A stretch of DNA of 5,200 nucleotides from Deltaproteobacteria bacterium (lineage in GTDB: Bacteria; Desulfobacterota; DSM-4660; Desulfatiglandales; Desulfatiglandaceae). Of the stretch, positions 5,153 through 5,200 are shown one piece after another; the stretch's first letter is position 1, and every line of letters starts with the position of its first letter. The notes under the pieces were generated by a model. It worked only from the letters and a program-made list of their open reading frames with translations. It made no database searches and was not told the origin of the DNA. The stretch spans positions 1-5,200 of the forward strand of contig JAGHEC010000462.1 of assembly GCA_021159525.1 (NCBI GenBank), written 5' to 3'. A program made the position numbers and the translations under genes.

Positions 5153-5200
5153 TGCAACTCATGATATCAATGCAAGTTCCTGAGTTAAAACACTTAATCC

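Larger units (their letters stand above)
4876..5200. other. Non-coding region downstream of the MarR-type gene
   Basis: I see no convincing gene. A 78-codon plus-strand frame (4890-5126) runs through the periodic repeats and has low-complexity composition (NPFSLFSLVSLTCLSQ), so I treat it as non-coding. The region contains a 10-bp-stem hairpin (4921-4953), a periodic repeat tract (4980-5058) and an A/T-rich hairpin (5126-5152). A weak 6-bp inverted repeat, AACTCA/TGAGTT, lies near the right end and may belong to the upstream region of the next gene. Confidence 0.6.

Noticed and set aside
1..5200. CRISPR arrays, tRNA or rRNA genes, and intact transposases
   Set aside because: I saw no regularly spaced identical repeats of CRISPR type, no cloverleaf-like segments and no transposase motifs.

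Overview
The window reads as Gram-negative DNA of moderate GC, probably from a Desulfobacterota (deltaproteobacterial) lineage. The grounds are an AsmA-type envelope protein, which implies an outer membrane, and a MarR-type regulator of the EPS-associated kind. The lineage is inferred from protein flavour and is not proven.

Layout. Positions 1-2934, minus strand, hold one very long open frame: an AsmA/YhdP-like inner-membrane-anchored periplasmic protein whose C-terminus lies beyond the left edge. Its start overlaps the last 19 bases of a Nudix hydrolase gene (2916-3398, minus), so the two are almost certainly co-transcribed and translationally coupled. Immediately upstream, 3426-4097 (minus) carries the N-terminal half of an uncharacterised conserved protein family. 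Its C-terminal half is missing and is replaced by an unrelated tail that stops just before the Nudix gene.

The most unusual structure is inside that broken gene. A perfect 39-bp sequence occurs twice in opposite orientation (3576-3614 and 3861-3899). Each copy is exactly 13 codons and falls on codon boundaries, and removing either copy rejoins what looks like normal family sequence. This resembles a small palindromic element inserted in frame twice, in both orientations, as described for Rickettsia palindromic elements. The family comparison is from memory.

Positions 4098-4491 are non-coding and structured: a long imperfect inverted repeat (4189-4306), a 9-bp-periodic repeat tract (4362-4432), then a good sigma-70-like promoter. 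A 15-bp palindrome covers the start codon of a short EPS-type MarR regulator (4492-4875, plus). That gene has no Shine-Dalgarno sequence and may be leaderless and autoregulated. Downstream (4876-5200) there is no convincing gene. The stretch holds a 10-bp-stem hairpin, a second 9-bp-periodic tract of the same two flavours as the upstream one, and an A/T-rich hairpin with a T-run. The regulator is thus bracketed by related repeat tracts. By family precedent it probably sits at the edge of an exopolysaccharide locus to the right, which this window does not show.
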